A stretch of DNA of 64,000 nt from Tubiluchus corallicola (taxonomy: Eukaryota; Priapulida; Priapulimorpha; Priapulimorphida; Tubiluchidae), in the NCBI GenBank assembly GCA_030141605.1, contig JAQGDQ010000184.1, positions 170,001 to 234,000 of the forward strand. The letters are read 5' to 3'. The translations under genes were made by a program, and so were the position numbers. The notes under the pieces were generated by a model. That model worked only from the letters and a program-made list of their open reading frames with translations. It was not told where the DNA came from and did not search any database. Position 1 is the stretch's first letter. Each line of letters starts with the position of its first letter. Positions 12,401 through 25,526 of the stretch are shown piece by piece.

Positions 12401-14921
12401 AGTAAACTGCTTTCCCTTGCTTCACCTAAATCATCAATTTTGTGCAGATGACCTGGGAACTGTTGTAGCAGGTGACACACCTCTTGCAAAACTGTGTTAT
12501 TTGCTCCCCCAAACCCCGAACCTTGTAATGCAGAAGACGCGAATAGATTAGGCGCGTTTAGAGCGACAAAACCTGCAATATCGTCGTAGGGTTGGAAAAC
12601 AATTTCACGTTCTCTGCAAAAGCTGTAAGCAAGGTGTATGATAAATGTTTTTTTTAGTGTCTCCTATTCAGCAAGACCACGCAGAAGCTAGAGTGTTTAC
12701 TTTATAATATGCAACCATTCAAAGGCAGTTTAGTCTTAAATTCTTGATAGAGGCATCGCAAATGCTCTATATTTTATTAATTCCTACAATTCGACAACTT
12801 TTTATAAAATTTTTTGCTTCGCGTGCTGTACGTGTATTTTACGTGTACATGTACGTGTACAGCTTGTAATATAAAAAAAATTGTTTGTATATTTTAGACG
12901 ACAATAAACGTAAACTTAACATAAACTTTAGCATCTAATCTAGAATAAAAAGATGCCTGAAGCAGTAGCACACAGTAGATCAGATAACCTCTTAAAAACG
13001 TTATACAACAAATCAAAATGTATCACATTTAAAAACACAATAATTTTGTGAGTCAGAAAAAGGTTGCAGGCACTAATTTGCAGTAAATGGGGGACACTGC
13101 AAAAGTTATAGAAGATGAAAGAAATAAAATTATATGCACAGACGAGTAACTGACATATAAACTGGCCATATATAATGGAACTATGGAGAAAGTCGAGTTC
13201 TCTGAAAATTTACTAAAAATAGGTAAATGTTCACACTAAATACTTTAGCGAAGATTTGTCATATTATGTCTTTTTGTACTGATTATAGCTGTTGTTGCAG
13301 GCAGCTTCCCATGCTATTTGTTGACCCTGACCATAAGCTGGCATTTCTGCCTGGTGATGTTTATAGTCTAATTAGCAAATCAAAAGACAATACAGAAAGT
13401 TTATCTGATGCGTCTTTCCCACTTTCAACTTTATGACAACCTGATGCCAAATTAAAGCAAAGCAGGATGGTCTTTCATATCCCATATTGAAAGTAAAGAT
13501 AAAGATAAAGGTAAAAATGCACATTTTAACACATATAAAAATGCCAAAGTGTTTCTGATAATTAAGTATTAACTTAGAAATTTAATTAACGATAGGGGAG
13601 CACAGCTAGTGATTAACGTCAGAAGTAGACAGTTTTGTAGTAACACTAATATTCCATGAGCGTATATCACGCGTTTGCAAAAGCGAAAATTGAGATACAG
13701 TGCTACTCTAAAATACTCGACAAATTTTAAGTTACAGATTTAAGTTTAAACTTACAGCTGTACCAACATGTGATTTTATCACAGGTGTGTTTTACGTAAC
13801 TTTAGTTTACTTTAAGTGCCCAGAACTAAACTGAGAGGTACGCCTGTTTTTTGTAACGTACTTCCGAGACATCGCTGTGTCCACCTAACTAGCGAATGGA
13901 AGAGCGAAAAACTAACGACGCGAATGTGAAATTAAACTTCAAAATTCCTGCAAAAGTCCCTTCAAAATTTGAAACATAAGATCATGTTGAGCTATAGTTT
14001 AACCGACTGTGCCCGGTTTTCTTTTAAGAATCTCACTACCCGAATACGTTTTTTGCAACTATTTTGCTTTTATTTGATAATAGTAATGGCAAATTAAGTT
14101 AACGGGCGATGGATTTTGGCGATTGGCATTCAAAGATTGCATACACACCAATACTAAGGACCGTTTCTTTTGGTTTTAAAGGCTTCTTGGAACTAATATG
14201 CAGCTTTTCTGCTCGATCTGCATTGCAAATGTAAGCATTATTGACAGCACTCTGTTTTGTGGAACCATTATATTATTTGAATTATGTGTGATCATGAAGG
14301 ACATTGCACTGGAATTTGTAACTAAATTAAGCGAATAACAGAAGATGACAGACAGAGAATTAATGCACACGTAGTTTGAAGTAAACTGCCGATAGCGGGA
14401 TCAATAGGATAAAGGAGGGCTGTCCCAAGCGATACTATTGTGAAACGCATTACGTGTACTTTATTTAATGACACAAAATCAAAGTGAAACTCTTTCAGGA
14501 TTACAGGCAACTGAGAAATGTAGCGAAGAATTCCGAAAATCAGAAGCAAACCCAGAGTGGACTCTTCATCCTGTTCTGAGCGATTTGCGAAGCAACCGCA
14601 TAAATCTATGGCAACATGCTATACAATAACTAGAAGCAAAACTGCCATTTGCATTCATTGCTTTTCTCATATTGCTCATAAATTTTTATCGAATTTCTGA
14701 AATGCAAGCCACAATATAACAGTAACTTTAAACGAGGCAATGTCAGCTTGAGGTCAAGTTGTATTTTACAAAATACAGTTAGCTCGGAATCATCGATATA
14801 GTAATACGCTTTAATTATTAGGAAGGTTAGAGTAATTTTATTCAGAACTGAATAGATTGTACGTGGGCATAAAAACTAAGATCACTGAAAGATCACTGAA
14901 CAAAAATTGAGATACTACAAG

Positions 14922-14977
14922 TTTTAGAGAGAAAGAGAGAGTGAGGGAGAGAAAGAGAGACAGTGAGGGAGTGAGAG

Positions 14978-15030
<53 letters not shown>

Positions 15031-15050
15031 CACACAGAGAGAGAGAGAGC
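14922..15050. repeat. (GA)n microsatellite
   Basis: An interrupted GA tract (GAGAAAGAGAGA..GAGCGAGAGAG..CACACAGAGAG), GA on the plus strand. It is followed by about 42 bp (15051-15092) that recur after the GA tract at 16.7 kb. Confidence 0.95.
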
Positions 15051-15092
15051 AAATTACTTTGTCGTGTAGCTCTACGTAATGAGTTCACTGGC
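15051..15092 (-). repeat. 42-bp segment shared with 16705-16745
   Basis: TACTTTGTCGTGTAGCTCTA then CGTAATGAGTTCACTGGCTT here, against TACTTTATCGTGTAGCTCTA then TGTATTGAGTTCACTGGCTT at 16.7 kb: only four differences over 40 bases. Both copies lie directly next to a GA tract on the same side. On the minus strand both translate to KPVNS..RATR in one frame, so the segment may be retroelement coding sequence. Confidence 0.8.
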
Positions 15093-15208
<116 letters not shown>

Positions 15209-15440
15209 TAAACATAATTTAAACATTACACTGCATTAATTTTTACGCTAAATTCTTCACAGTTACCACTTTCTTACTAAACAAGCTGGTCTAACACGTG
15301 GTAATGAATATTGAAAAATTAAGTGCTCTGGGGGTTTGACTGCCCAAACCGCAAACACACAGATCTGAATCAATTATTCCTATCCTATATCTAAACGATT
15401 TGCATCCTTCTCCAAATAGAAGAGGTAACGTACTTGTTTC

Positions 15441-16640
15441 TATAAATCTGTCATATTTACATGACTAATATATCTAATGGTTTTGCGAATTACAGGAATT
15501 ATCTCTCGCTGATTACCGGTTAACTGGTTTATATGTTGTATTTTTCTACTCCATAAGGTTTTGATGTATTTATCGACTTCATTTTTATTATACTTGAAGT
15601 TTGTATTGTCCGAATTGCCAACGTACCATTTCGGGCAATTTCTATGCCTTTTGTAATTTTAAAAACATGTTATGTAATTAGCCAAAAATTATCAAAATAT
15701 TGGCCCAGACTACGAAGCTGATCAATAAGTTGAATTTCATACCAAACTACATCATCCTCTGATTTATCTAAAGCTTTCATTAAAAATTTGCTAACAATAG
15801 ATGAGAACTGTATGTCGATTGGGGGTAATCCACATACTAATTCTAATTCAGTTTTAGGCGGATTGTACTTAACACCCATGGCTGTTTTGAGTACATCGTA
15901 TATAAGGTCGTCAAAAGCCTGTATTTTTGAATCTAACCAGCATGTAGCGGCGTACACTAAGAGGAGAGAGAGAGGACATCGGTATATCAAGTGTGGATTC
16001 TGGGCTTCCGTGCCACATTCACAAAGCTCATCTCTAGCAAATCCAATATGTCTCATCAATTCATTGAATGGACCCTGTCCAGTCAATAACCCCACTGCTG
16101 CTACTTCTACTCCTCTTTCGGATTTTCCAACTTTTAAAGTAAGAGTCGGATCTAAATTTTTATGCGACAAATTGGCTGTGCTTTCCCCACGTAGTTGAGC
16201 ATTAGTCTTTAGTTTTTTACTCCATTTCATATTTAAATGCATATCATTTTGACGGTAGTGAAACACGTTGTGATGTAACTCTGTCACACGTTCGGAGCGA
16301 ATATCAATATTTTTAGTGACGTACGTTGCTCATATGTAGCCGAAGTAGATGCTTCCGGTCCTGTGGGGTTGATGCTACACTACACATTTTTTCTGTAATG
16401 TGGTTTCTAAGGATATCATTAGCATTACCACTTAGAACCTTTAAGAAAAATTTTACTCCTATAATTTTAGCGTTAAGGTCGATAGTTGGCAGACCGCAAA
16501 TTTGTTCTAGAATTTCTCTCGCCGGGAAGAAGATGGAACCAGTCGCTGTTTTCATGACGTCATACATGATATCATCGAAGGCTGAGTATTTTCATGGCAG
16601 CCAAGCTGATGATGCGTACAATATTATGGGCAAGATGAGA
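15441..16640 (-). pseudogene. Non-LTR retrotransposon: two partial copies joined
   Basis: The longest frame (15670-16287) contains GLLTGQGPFNELMRHIGFAR and CECGTEAQNPHLIYRCP, the zinc-knuckle C-terminus of non-LTR ORF2 proteins. It then runs into YAATCWLDSKIQAFDDLIYD and VCGLPPIDIQ, a reverse-transcriptase thumb region. A second frame (16313 to about 16630) repeats the thumb region: YASSAWLP, a stop, AFDDIMYDVMKTATG and ICGLPTIDL. The thumb occurs twice and the knuckle once, so this is a rearranged pair of partial copies of one family. A 70-codon open stretch at 15441-15651 (RHRNCPKWYVGN..) may be more of the same element in another frame. Stops and frameshifts show it is dead. The upstream (GA)n and 42-bp segment belong to the same unit. 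Confidence 0.65.
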
Positions 16641-16654
16641 GAGAGAAAGAGAGA

Positions 16655-16687
<33 letters not shown>

Positions 16688-16745
16688 AAGAGAGAGAAAG
16701 AAAAATACTTTATCGTGTAGCTCTATGTATTGAGTTCACTGGCTT
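16636..16745. repeat. (GA)n microsatellite plus shared 42-bp segment
   Basis: Interrupted GA tract (16636-16704), then the second copy of the 42-bp segment seen at 15051-15092. On the minus strand this places segment, CT tract and then retrotransposon thumb in order. Confidence 0.9.
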
Positions 16746-17773
16746 CATTTAGACAAGCTTTAAATTAGCGATTCACTGCATGCACTTGCACATATATGAA
16801 ACCGGCAGTGCAGGCATTGCATCAATGTGACCGGCAGTTAATTAGCGGACAATCGCTATTTGGATTGGAGCTTGCTGTCTAATGATCACCCTTCCATTAA
16901 TCAATTATGTATTAGATCACGTGTATTAAGTCACGTGATTTGTACAGTTTCATGCACCAGTTGTCCTAGGTAAATCGATCAACTTGTCTGCAACGCTTGG
17001 TCAGAAGGTCCGACGGATTAAGCTCACAATAATTACATTTCCCATTTCTCTGCGGTATTTTAGCTGGTTTTAGACGAGAAGCCACCCAGGGCAAGATGAA
17101 TGCCTTCCTTTGTTATCCACACATTGAACACTGTACGTCAAGTAGCTGGATGAAAATGATTAGTAATTTAGTAAATTTTAGTTTTAACGTTGCATCGGAG
17201 GGCTAGATCTGTTAAGGTTTTAGCCGATCCAATATAGGTGATGCAACAAACGCTAGCTGTAGTTCAGTAATTTTGATCACTCTGTTGATTTTTACGAGCA
17301 TCCCCTAAGACAATACCTTAAACTAACGCATACATGAATATACTGTGTGGGTTTCTTTGCTTAACTGTAGAGGGATGAGGAGGTTCTTAGCAAACGCATT
17401 CAATATAAAGTAATTTCTTTTCTTAGTTGGCTAAGTTTTGACAGTTAGTGACAATTGCCTTGGCTTCTTAACAAATTGACTGCGGTGGCGGCGACTATGA
17501 TGGTGATGACGCGACAACAACTTCTCTAATTCCGATGAATATATATATAGCATGGAAATAATGTAACGGCATTACGTACCATCCCATGTTACAACTAGTA
17601 ACAGCAGAAGTACTTGATCTAATGTTTTTGTAGGTAACAATGTCCAACGTTTGATTTGCATTGAATCTTCTTTAGTGAGATCAGCTGCAAAGGGTTGTGC
17701 TCCGTTAAACTTATTTATTTTAATCACGGTTTTTTTGTAAATCATGCCAAGACGGTGCGTGAGGGGTGAAAGA

Positions 17774-17778
<5 letters not shown>

Positions 17779-17849
<71 letters not shown>

Positions 17850-17904
17850 AGAGAGGAGAAAGAGGAGACACAGAGAAAGAGGAGACACAGAGAAAGAGAG
17901 AGAC
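17779..17904. repeat. (GA)n microsatellite
   Basis: Pure GA for about 66 bp, then interrupted GAGGAGACACAGAGAAAGA units twice. GA is on the plus strand. Confidence 0.97.
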
Positions 17905-19189
17905 TGATAAGTGGTGTGGCTGTCTGCGACATAATAAAACCGAGCACTGCACAGTTATAGCAAAGCTTCGCATAGATAGTGGTGTAGTGTCATATTAAAT
18001 TACTGCCTGTGTTCGCTTTTGTGTCTCATTCACGGAAGCCCATTTCAGTGTACCAGTCTTTGTTCATTAATCATCATCCAATCTGGAACGTATGATCAGC
18101 GCTTTACATAGTGTCTATAACTCAATTACTCGCCGAATTTTAGTTCTCTTTCTCTGCAGCAATAAAAGTAAATTGGATGTGATCGTAGTTTACTGACTCG
18201 AGGGAAGGTAGTAAGGTTATGTAATAAAAATAAGTAAGTATCAAACGTGCAAATTTCCGACATGCAATGATTCATCGAAATTGCTTTCGTAGATAGTGTA
18301 AAATGTTATTTATTATTTATCTCAGAACTAAATAAATACACGCGGTCGTAGATACTTTTTAAAAACTATGTAGTAATATTTTTCTAAATGCTTTCTAAAA
18401 AGTATTTAATTCAGTTTCGGTTCACAGTTTCAATCTTTTATATCAGACTTAAAGTCAATATTAAAAAATCACATATTATATAATGATATAATATAATGAG
18501 AAAAATATATTAATACACCTTTCAGAAATATTAATTCAGAATATTTAGAATTATTCAGAATTATTTCAGAAAAACGTTTCTAAAAAACTTTACTTTGAAA
18601 TGTGAAAACATACTTTTTGAATCATTATTTATTAGGCTTATTATTTAAAATCATTAGCTTATAAGACAATTTTGGAATTGTTCATTTAGACCCCTTACCT
18701 CCCCATTCGGAGACGGTGGGGGGGGGGGTAAAGTTTAGTATCTATTTGCCGGAACCGCAGTCTAGGGTCCATCTTTTAAGTGAAGTGAAAAGAGACATCA
18801 CTGCGTCACCCATTTTCTCAGAAGCGCACACGTTGCTTCTTTATGCTGGCAAGATTCGGCTTTTGAACAAATGTACTGGCCATAAAATGACTTCGACAAA
18901 GTTTTATTTTACTGGGGAAATTAGTCAAGAATGGCATCAACCAGGCGACCGGTAATGATTACTCAATTTTTCTTTGCAGATACGCAATCACGCTACCTTA
19001 AAATCCACTGTGGTAGATTTTCAGTGAATGTTAAGCTGTAGCTAAATCTGGTAAGGATCAGCTAACGTTATACCTAATTAAGGGCGGCCACATAGTAATC
19101 AAACGAGACATTTGGTTTTAGTTCACGAGCTCTGTAGTGGACGCTGAATGTACAACACCTGATCACGTATAAAAGGAACTCCTGATTCA

Positions 19190-19475
19190 AACAATGGTGA
19201 TGATGATGACCAAGACCACGACAACAACTATTATTACGACAATGAGGACAAGGACCAAATTTGAAGACAAGAGCAAGAACAAAAACAACGTCATCCTCAG
19301 CCTCAGCCACAGCACAACAACAGCAACTGCAGCGGCAGCGGCAGCAGCAACGTCAACGATAACGACAACGACAATGACAATGACAACAGCAATAGCAAAA
19401 GCAGCAAAACAACAATAACAAAAACAGAGCAACAACAACAACAACAACAACAACGACAGCAGCGGCAGTTGCAGT
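19190..19475. repeat. Cryptic triplet repeat (GAT/GAC/ACA/CAG)
   Basis: A degenerate triplet region moves from GATGAT through GACAAGAACAA to CAGCGGCAG, then pure ACA/CAA (19429-19451). All frames show low-complexity residues only (poly-Thr, poly-Val and so on), so it is not coding. Confidence 0.85.
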
Positions 19476-20279
19476 TGCAGTATTAATCTTGACAATTACT
19501 AGAGCCTGATGCCGCCACAACCATCCACATTAGGTCGGCTGTGTTTTTCAGAGCTGTGTCCTGGTTAGCAGTACGTCGTACTTTATGAAAAATATAAAGT
19601 AGTGAGCACACAGCTTCGTTATTCTAAGTTTGAAGTGGCAGCCTGTCAACTAGCAACTTGCTTGCAAGCATAATTACATAACAATAATTATAACTAATGA
19701 AATTGGTGTTGGTTTTTAATTCATAATTACAGTAAATAATCACACAATTATTATTTTCATTCCTATATTGAATGGCCATGACAGTGGTTTCCATCTTAAA
19801 ACTGATAAAACTGTGCGATCTTTGTGTGCTATAATCACTATTTTCCGCAGGCCTATTATTCAAGAGTTTACTGACAACAAAGTGACACAGGCAGACTTCC
19901 GGATTCTGTTACATTTAATGCAATGTTTAACCTATAAAAGCATTTTCTTAAGTCTTTTCTTATCGCTGTGGCTTCCGTTCGAAAATGGCAAATAATGAAC
20001 ATTGCGGAAATCACGTTAGCACGGGCCTCAATGCTAGTTGACTGGCCACAGTGCCAAGCGTTGTTAGGGTTGCTGTCCCAATAACAAGAGTCACACATAA
20101 AACTAGTCCGTGAATTCACAGCAATAATGCAAACGTCATTATAAAATTACAGTGAAAAAGCATATTCTGTTATCGCAACAAGACTTTTATAGACGACAGC
20201 ACTAGTTTTGATAAAAAGTGTAATTTAGGCTTTCCTAGACCTGTTCTAGATTTGCTTAAGTAAAGTATGCTACTCAAAC

Positions 20280-20588
20280 TCTTTGTGTAAAACTACGTCT
20301 GATCCATTCACGATTACTTATGGAGTTCGACAAGGCGGGGTCCTCTCGGCCTATGTTTTCGCTGTTTATATCGATGATCTGAATAAAAAACTGTGTCGTA
20401 TTACTAATGCAACTTGTAGACTAAGCAGTGCTACTTTTAATTATATTTTTTACGCAGATGACCTATGTTTTGTCGCTCTTAGTGTAGAGGCGTTGCAAAA
20501 ACTTTTATATTGTAAAAACTACGCAGACACACATGACATTGCTTTTAACGCCAGCAAAACCAAATGTATGTACTTTGTTAAAACCTGA
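20280..20588 (+). pseudogene. Non-LTR reverse transcriptase fragment
   Basis: About 100 residues of a reverse transcriptase palm domain are open. TYGVRQGGVLSAYVFAVYID covers motif B (GVRQGG-LS) and the following helix, IFYADDLCFVA is motif C with the catalytic YADD, and KLLYCKNYADTHDIAFNASK TKCM is motif D-like. Both neighbours, motif A upstream and the thumb downstream, are missing. The style fits CR1/L2/jockey-type elements of invertebrates. It is a truncated copy in intron 5 opposite to HCN, and a TA/TG/CG microsatellite (20611-20670) follows immediately. Confidence 0.8.
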
Positions 20589-20610
20589 ATGCGGCATATG
20601 GTGTTTGACA

Positions 20611-20670
20611 ATATATATATGAGTGTGCGTGTGCGTGCGTGCGTGTGTGTGCGTGCGTGAGTGTGTGAGA
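20611..20670. repeat. TA then TG/CG dinucleotide tract
   Basis: ATATATATAT followed by alternating GTGTGCGTGCGTG. Alternating purine-pyrimidine DNA of this kind can take the Z form. Confidence 0.85.
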
Positions 20671-22128
20671 ACAAATATGCTCTGCACAAAATCTTTTTAT
20701 TGCTCAAGTAATGTTGCCATTTTTGTTGTGATCTTACTGTTCTAGTTTCCTGCAATAATTTCTGGCGAATGGTTATTTTATAAACACGGCAGTCTAGCAA
20801 AATTTCGCGTCTCCTACAATATTGCCCTCAGAAAGTTTTTTTTACTGTTAACACAGTATGCATGCGCCTGTAATTTGTGCAGACTACAATAATAATCACT
20901 TTAAGGTATTACTGTGTAAATGTGTTTTTAGCCCAGGAAATAGAATTTTAAATAATAGTAATATGATTTTATCTTGCATAACTGATTACAGATATTCGAT
21001 ATAAGTCAATGTACTTCCAATATTGGAACTCATTAATAATCTCATTATTTATTATCTAAACTAACTTGTGCCCCTCTTGTACAGTTTTTACGTTATGTAT
21101 ATAGCTTTATAGTCTACATTTTTATCATTTGTTTTATATAGTAGATTATGTGTTGATTTAAAGCTAAAATAAACGATAAATAAAATCGATAAACTGTTGC
21201 TGTTTATTGCGTAGGGCGTGGTGTCACGTGGCGTTATCCGCGTTTATTTTGTAAGGAAACGAGCCTCTTTAACCAAACAATACGTGTGTTGTTTGACATT
21301 GTTGAAATTACAACCCCCGGCAAATGTTTGATAGATTTTCTTACTTTAAGTTGAGGAATTCAAGTTTCTTTATTAATGTCAACTGATTTTTATGTATTTC
21401 ATCAATCCGGTCATTAATTTTAATCGTTGATTACCTCCTTAATTTTGTGAGCTTCGCGCAGCTGTCTTGTAAAACACAATAAACAAAGTAAAGTGCCAGC
21501 AAAGTTCAAAACTACAATAACTGACACGAGGAGACTAATATACGGCAGTATCAGATTCATTGTAACTCGTTTTCTGTGAGTTGCTGGCGAGAGCAGCTTC
21601 CTCAGTTTAGGATCGACTGTCGCCAAGTTACGTCACAGAAGCTGTATAAAAACTTGATTGAAGACACTAACAGCACGAAGTGAGGGAAAGAAATGAAGGC
21701 TTGCAAGCCACATTGCTGGAATTCTTTTGGCAAACTCCATGCAACGGTGATTAAGGTTAAGTTGTGACAAACAGGACCGCACAGAACATTAACAAACATT
21801 CATGTTATTAACACTGCGTTTATACATCTAGTTTTTTCTCTCTCGAGCTTCTGATCTCTGACAGTCTCCATCTGATTTTTCCCCCTGAAAATTACAACCT
21901 CACTCGATTGAAAAAATAATATCAGCAGGTCCTTCAGTCACTGGCAAGTTAGTCAAGGAAATCTAGAACTAATAAGTTTATATGCTTATAAAATTTAAGA
22001 TAAAAGGCCTCACACAAAAAGTAAGATGATAGTATCAACAAATTGTTTAAATGTGTAAACAACTTCCAGTTTGCTGGAGAAAATAAAACAAAATTCAGCA
22101 AAACCAGTTAAGATTGTGACAAACTCAC

Positions 22129-22278
22129 CTGTAACTCATTGATGGCAACCCAACTTGTTGGAGGGAAATCCTGTAACATTGGCACAAGAAACTGTAGACA
22201 ACCACTCCAATGACCAATCAATAACATCATGCTAATGAGGTTAAATATTCGCACAAAGATGTTCGCCATATTTAAAAA
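22129..22278 (-). CDS. HCN: HCN exon 5 (S5 and outer pore turret)
   Basis: This exon is exactly 150 nt (50 codons, residues 416-465), phase 0 at both ends, between polypyrimidine acceptor TTCTTCTTTCAG and donor CAG|GTGAGT. It encodes the end of the S4-S5 linker ([10 protein letters not shown]), S5 ([21 protein letters not shown]) and the turret segment [19 protein letters not shown]. Most of this is identical or nearly so to vertebrate HCN, including [16 protein letters not shown]. Vertebrate exon 3 is a few codons longer at this place, so the turret is slightly shorter here. Confidence 0.95.
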
Positions 22279-25242
22279 CTGAAAGAAGAAAAAACGAAGA
22301 AAATTTAAAATGAAACAGGACTCTCGCTTAGTATGTCTGTATACGAATAGGCATATAGAAAGAAGTAGGATTAGTCTGTAATATATTAATTTTACTAATA
22401 TTTTACTCAAATACATTAGAAAAAAGCAAATCTGAATTTCCATGCGCATATTTTGGGTACAGAGATGTGAGTTTGGTATAATTGTATTTCAGTCAAATAA
22501 GTAATAATAATAATATAAAAACGACAATCTTGATTTAAGCTAAATTTTACAGACACTGGATGGGTGACAAACACAATTAATAATAATTATCTGACAGCCT
22601 ATTATTATTTAATTCAAACTTCAGCCGCTTTCTATTGTAACAAACAATACGTTGAACAGACCGTACACAAAAGAAATTCTTTTATTTATAATATAAGCCT
22701 TATCTTAATCTGATTTCTTTACGTTTGAAAAATTTAGCATGCATCATTTTAGCAAACGCTATATTTTACGTTGTGACCTACACTGTATCTAAAATTAGCT
22801 TGTATGAGGTCTATTTGAATGTGAAAAAATATTCAATGTCTCAAAGAGTCCAAAATAGGCTTCGTGTATTTTGGATTGGATGGCCTACAACTTTATTTAA
22901 ATAGCTAGGCTAGACGTTGAATCTCTAATGTTAAATGTGTACTTCTCATTGCATATTGAGTAACTGTAAAAGTTGACTCTGAACTTCCGACATTTTTGCA
23001 GTATTAAAATTCATGCAGAATTAGACTTGCAATTAGCTTATATGTTAGCAACATAAGCATAAAAAAGCTCTCCTGAAAACATATTCGGCTCACACATATA
23101 CAGCGGCCATTTGTCGATCTGCAAATGGATTGTGGTTTTATTTCTTAAAATATACTTTTTTGGTGTTCAAGAACAATAGATATAGACAATTGAAAACTAA
23201 CAAAGACGACGATACATTTTATAACAAACATTTCATAAAAACGCTTCATAAGAATACGCATAATCAAAATGTTTGTTTAATAGCAGATAAAATGCATGCT
23301 TGTATTCAAATTGTACTTCAAAAATCACTCAGATGCTATCACTCTAATAATAATTAAAGAGGGAAATGCAAATAAATAGGCCTTATGTTTGCAAAACAGT
23401 TTAGCATTTTTAATTAAAACGTGCCTGGAGACGAGATTACTTTAAGCTTAGATTCTAATATAGCACGTAGTTTAAAAGTTCTTAATTACTGCTTTTGAAA
23501 TTTATAATCAGAGGTGTACCACGAGTGATAGAAATTTTTCAAACAAATCTACCCAAGTTAAATTTTTATTATAATATAATTGTTTATAATAAGATATTAT
23601 ATAATTGACTGAGCGAATGTAGATGGCTATCTAAATGTCATGAATGGTCTTCTTTTATAGTAATTATTATTGTGTAAAATCTGTTTATCGTGCCGTCACA
23701 GATAATAATGACTAGACAAAGTGTGGTACCTCTTTTTGAAAATAAATTCACTACCAAGTCGAAGTTAGCCTACGGCCATACGTATATTTCTGGCTTAAAT
23801 ATTAAACATTCACGTAAAGATACCTTGGTCAACAGTAAATGTCAGCAATAAGCCAAGTTTAGCTATTGGTAAATTCGATTAACTAGATTAAACTGCCACG
23901 AAACACTGCAGTGAAGCACAGCTTGACGTCATGCGGCATGCGTCGTACACATGCGCAGCGCATGCAAGCAAAACCGTGCATGTAATTATTGCAAAATGCA
24001 AACCTAAAATTTGCAGAGCCAGCTAGCAAGGGTGAGGTGGAAAAAGATAACACAATCACATTTCTACACAAAATGCAAAAGATATACAAAAATGCAGAAA
24101 AGAAAACTGAAAGTGATACTGTAAACTCCAAACTGAAACAGCATTCCTTTTAAAACTTGCTCACACTTAGGAATTTAGGTGAAATCCAGCGACAGCAGAT
24201 CCATGAGCTGCAGGCGTCCACGAAAATACCAGCGTAATACTGAAACAGCCACGAAAGGGTTCAGCTCGGTTCCCTATTTGCTAAAACCCACGCAAAACTT
24301 TGCAGCGTTTCTCGTAATTAACGGTCTATACAACAAGAAATTCCGCAAAATTTTCCGCAGACTTTTGTGACGCACACTTAAAAGCGTTTTCCACTAAAAG
24401 CCCAGTGACTGCTAATAATAAGGTATTACTGACGCACAACCTATAATGCTACAGTTAGCATATTTAATAAGCTGATATTTTTTACTCAGACTTGCCCTGC
24501 CATGCCTCGGCATTATTGCTATTTATTGCCGGACAAGTGTACAATGAATGCCATCATGCACGTGACCCACTCCTAGTCGGTCAATGTGGCGGTCACAAAA
24601 CGACTGTTAGATATAGAGGTCGTTCTTACTTTTATTATCCAAAAATTATGCAACTTTTGAGACTCAGTGTATGATAGTCCTAACTGATACGCGTGAAAGG
24701 AAAAACAGAAAGATTCAAAACACGAATACTCAGTCTACAAACGTAAAAAGATCACAGGATTTCAAATGATTACACTAGTTTGAAAATAATTACACTAAAA
24801 CAAGCAAAACTGTTATTAATCAATGTAAATACAACTTACAAAAGAATACGGTGATACGTATTAGTGGGAAGACTGGGAATACACTGCATAAAGCCCCAGC
24901 TAATGACAAACTTTAAATTAATGCACAAGAAAATCTTTTTGGTTTAACGCAACTGAACTTTGGGCTGTTAATCAGTCTTTTGTCTTCTCAAATAAGTACG
25001 CATGCGTACAAATCGCAAACAGCTTAGGTTTTGCGTAAATTTCATAACACTCCGAAATCTGCACATTTAAAACACCGGTACATTTAGAAGGTTAAAGTGC
25101 ATGCTGTTATGTGGTAGAGCATGCCGTGCACCAGGTGGCACTTCGTATGTCTTTGCAATATATAGCAGGCGTGGCATGGCACGCAGATCAGACACAATGA
25201 CATGACATGTAGATTAAGTAGAGCATATTGACTTAGTCTTAC
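22279..25242 (-). other. HCN intron 4
   Basis: This intron is 2964 nt and AT-rich. I see no transposon, RNA or exon. Open frames at 23130-23357, 23883-24131 and 24179-24370 carry no domain. Confidence 0.75.
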
Positions 25243-25526
25243 CTCTTCCCATTGACTAACGTAGCGTATCAACCGAGAAAGACGTAGAAGACGTAATAAA
25301 CTAAGTAACTTCGCTAGTCGTAAAATTCGTATTGCACGTCCGGCTTGCAATATTTGAAAGTTCTCCTCAGATAGTGGGGCGTCTAATGTACCATTAAAAA
25401 TGAGGAATATATAGTCCATAGGAATGGAACTGACTAGATCTAAGAAGAACCAGGTTCTTAAGTACCGCCTGGCAATCTCTCTGGGGTTGAGTATTATCTG
25501 TTCTGAATGGTCAGCTGCTATGATAC
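25243..25526 (-). CDS. HCN: HCN exon 4 (S3 and S4 voltage sensor)
   Basis: This exon is 284 nt (residues 321-415) from acceptor TATTTACAG to donor GAAGAG|GTAAGA, leaving in phase 0. It encodes IILNPREIARRYLRTWF, then S3 (about 342-364, with SSIPMDYIFLIF) and S4. The S4 helix (about 384-410) has basic residues every third position: R384, R387, R390, K393, then S396, then R399, R402, R405 and R408. A serine breaking the basic ladder is characteristic of HCN S4, which moves inward on hyperpolarization. The exon closes in SRLIRYVSQWEE, the S4-S5 linker start. The S3-S4 loop (NGTLDAPLSEENFQILQ) is longer than in vertebrate HCNs and carries an NGT sequon facing outside. Confidence 0.96.

Noticed and set aside
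12363-12551. Frame with FCADDLGTVVAGDTPL, like a reverse-transcriptase YADD box
   Set aside because: No other reverse-transcriptase motif is nearby in any frame and the context is not convincing.
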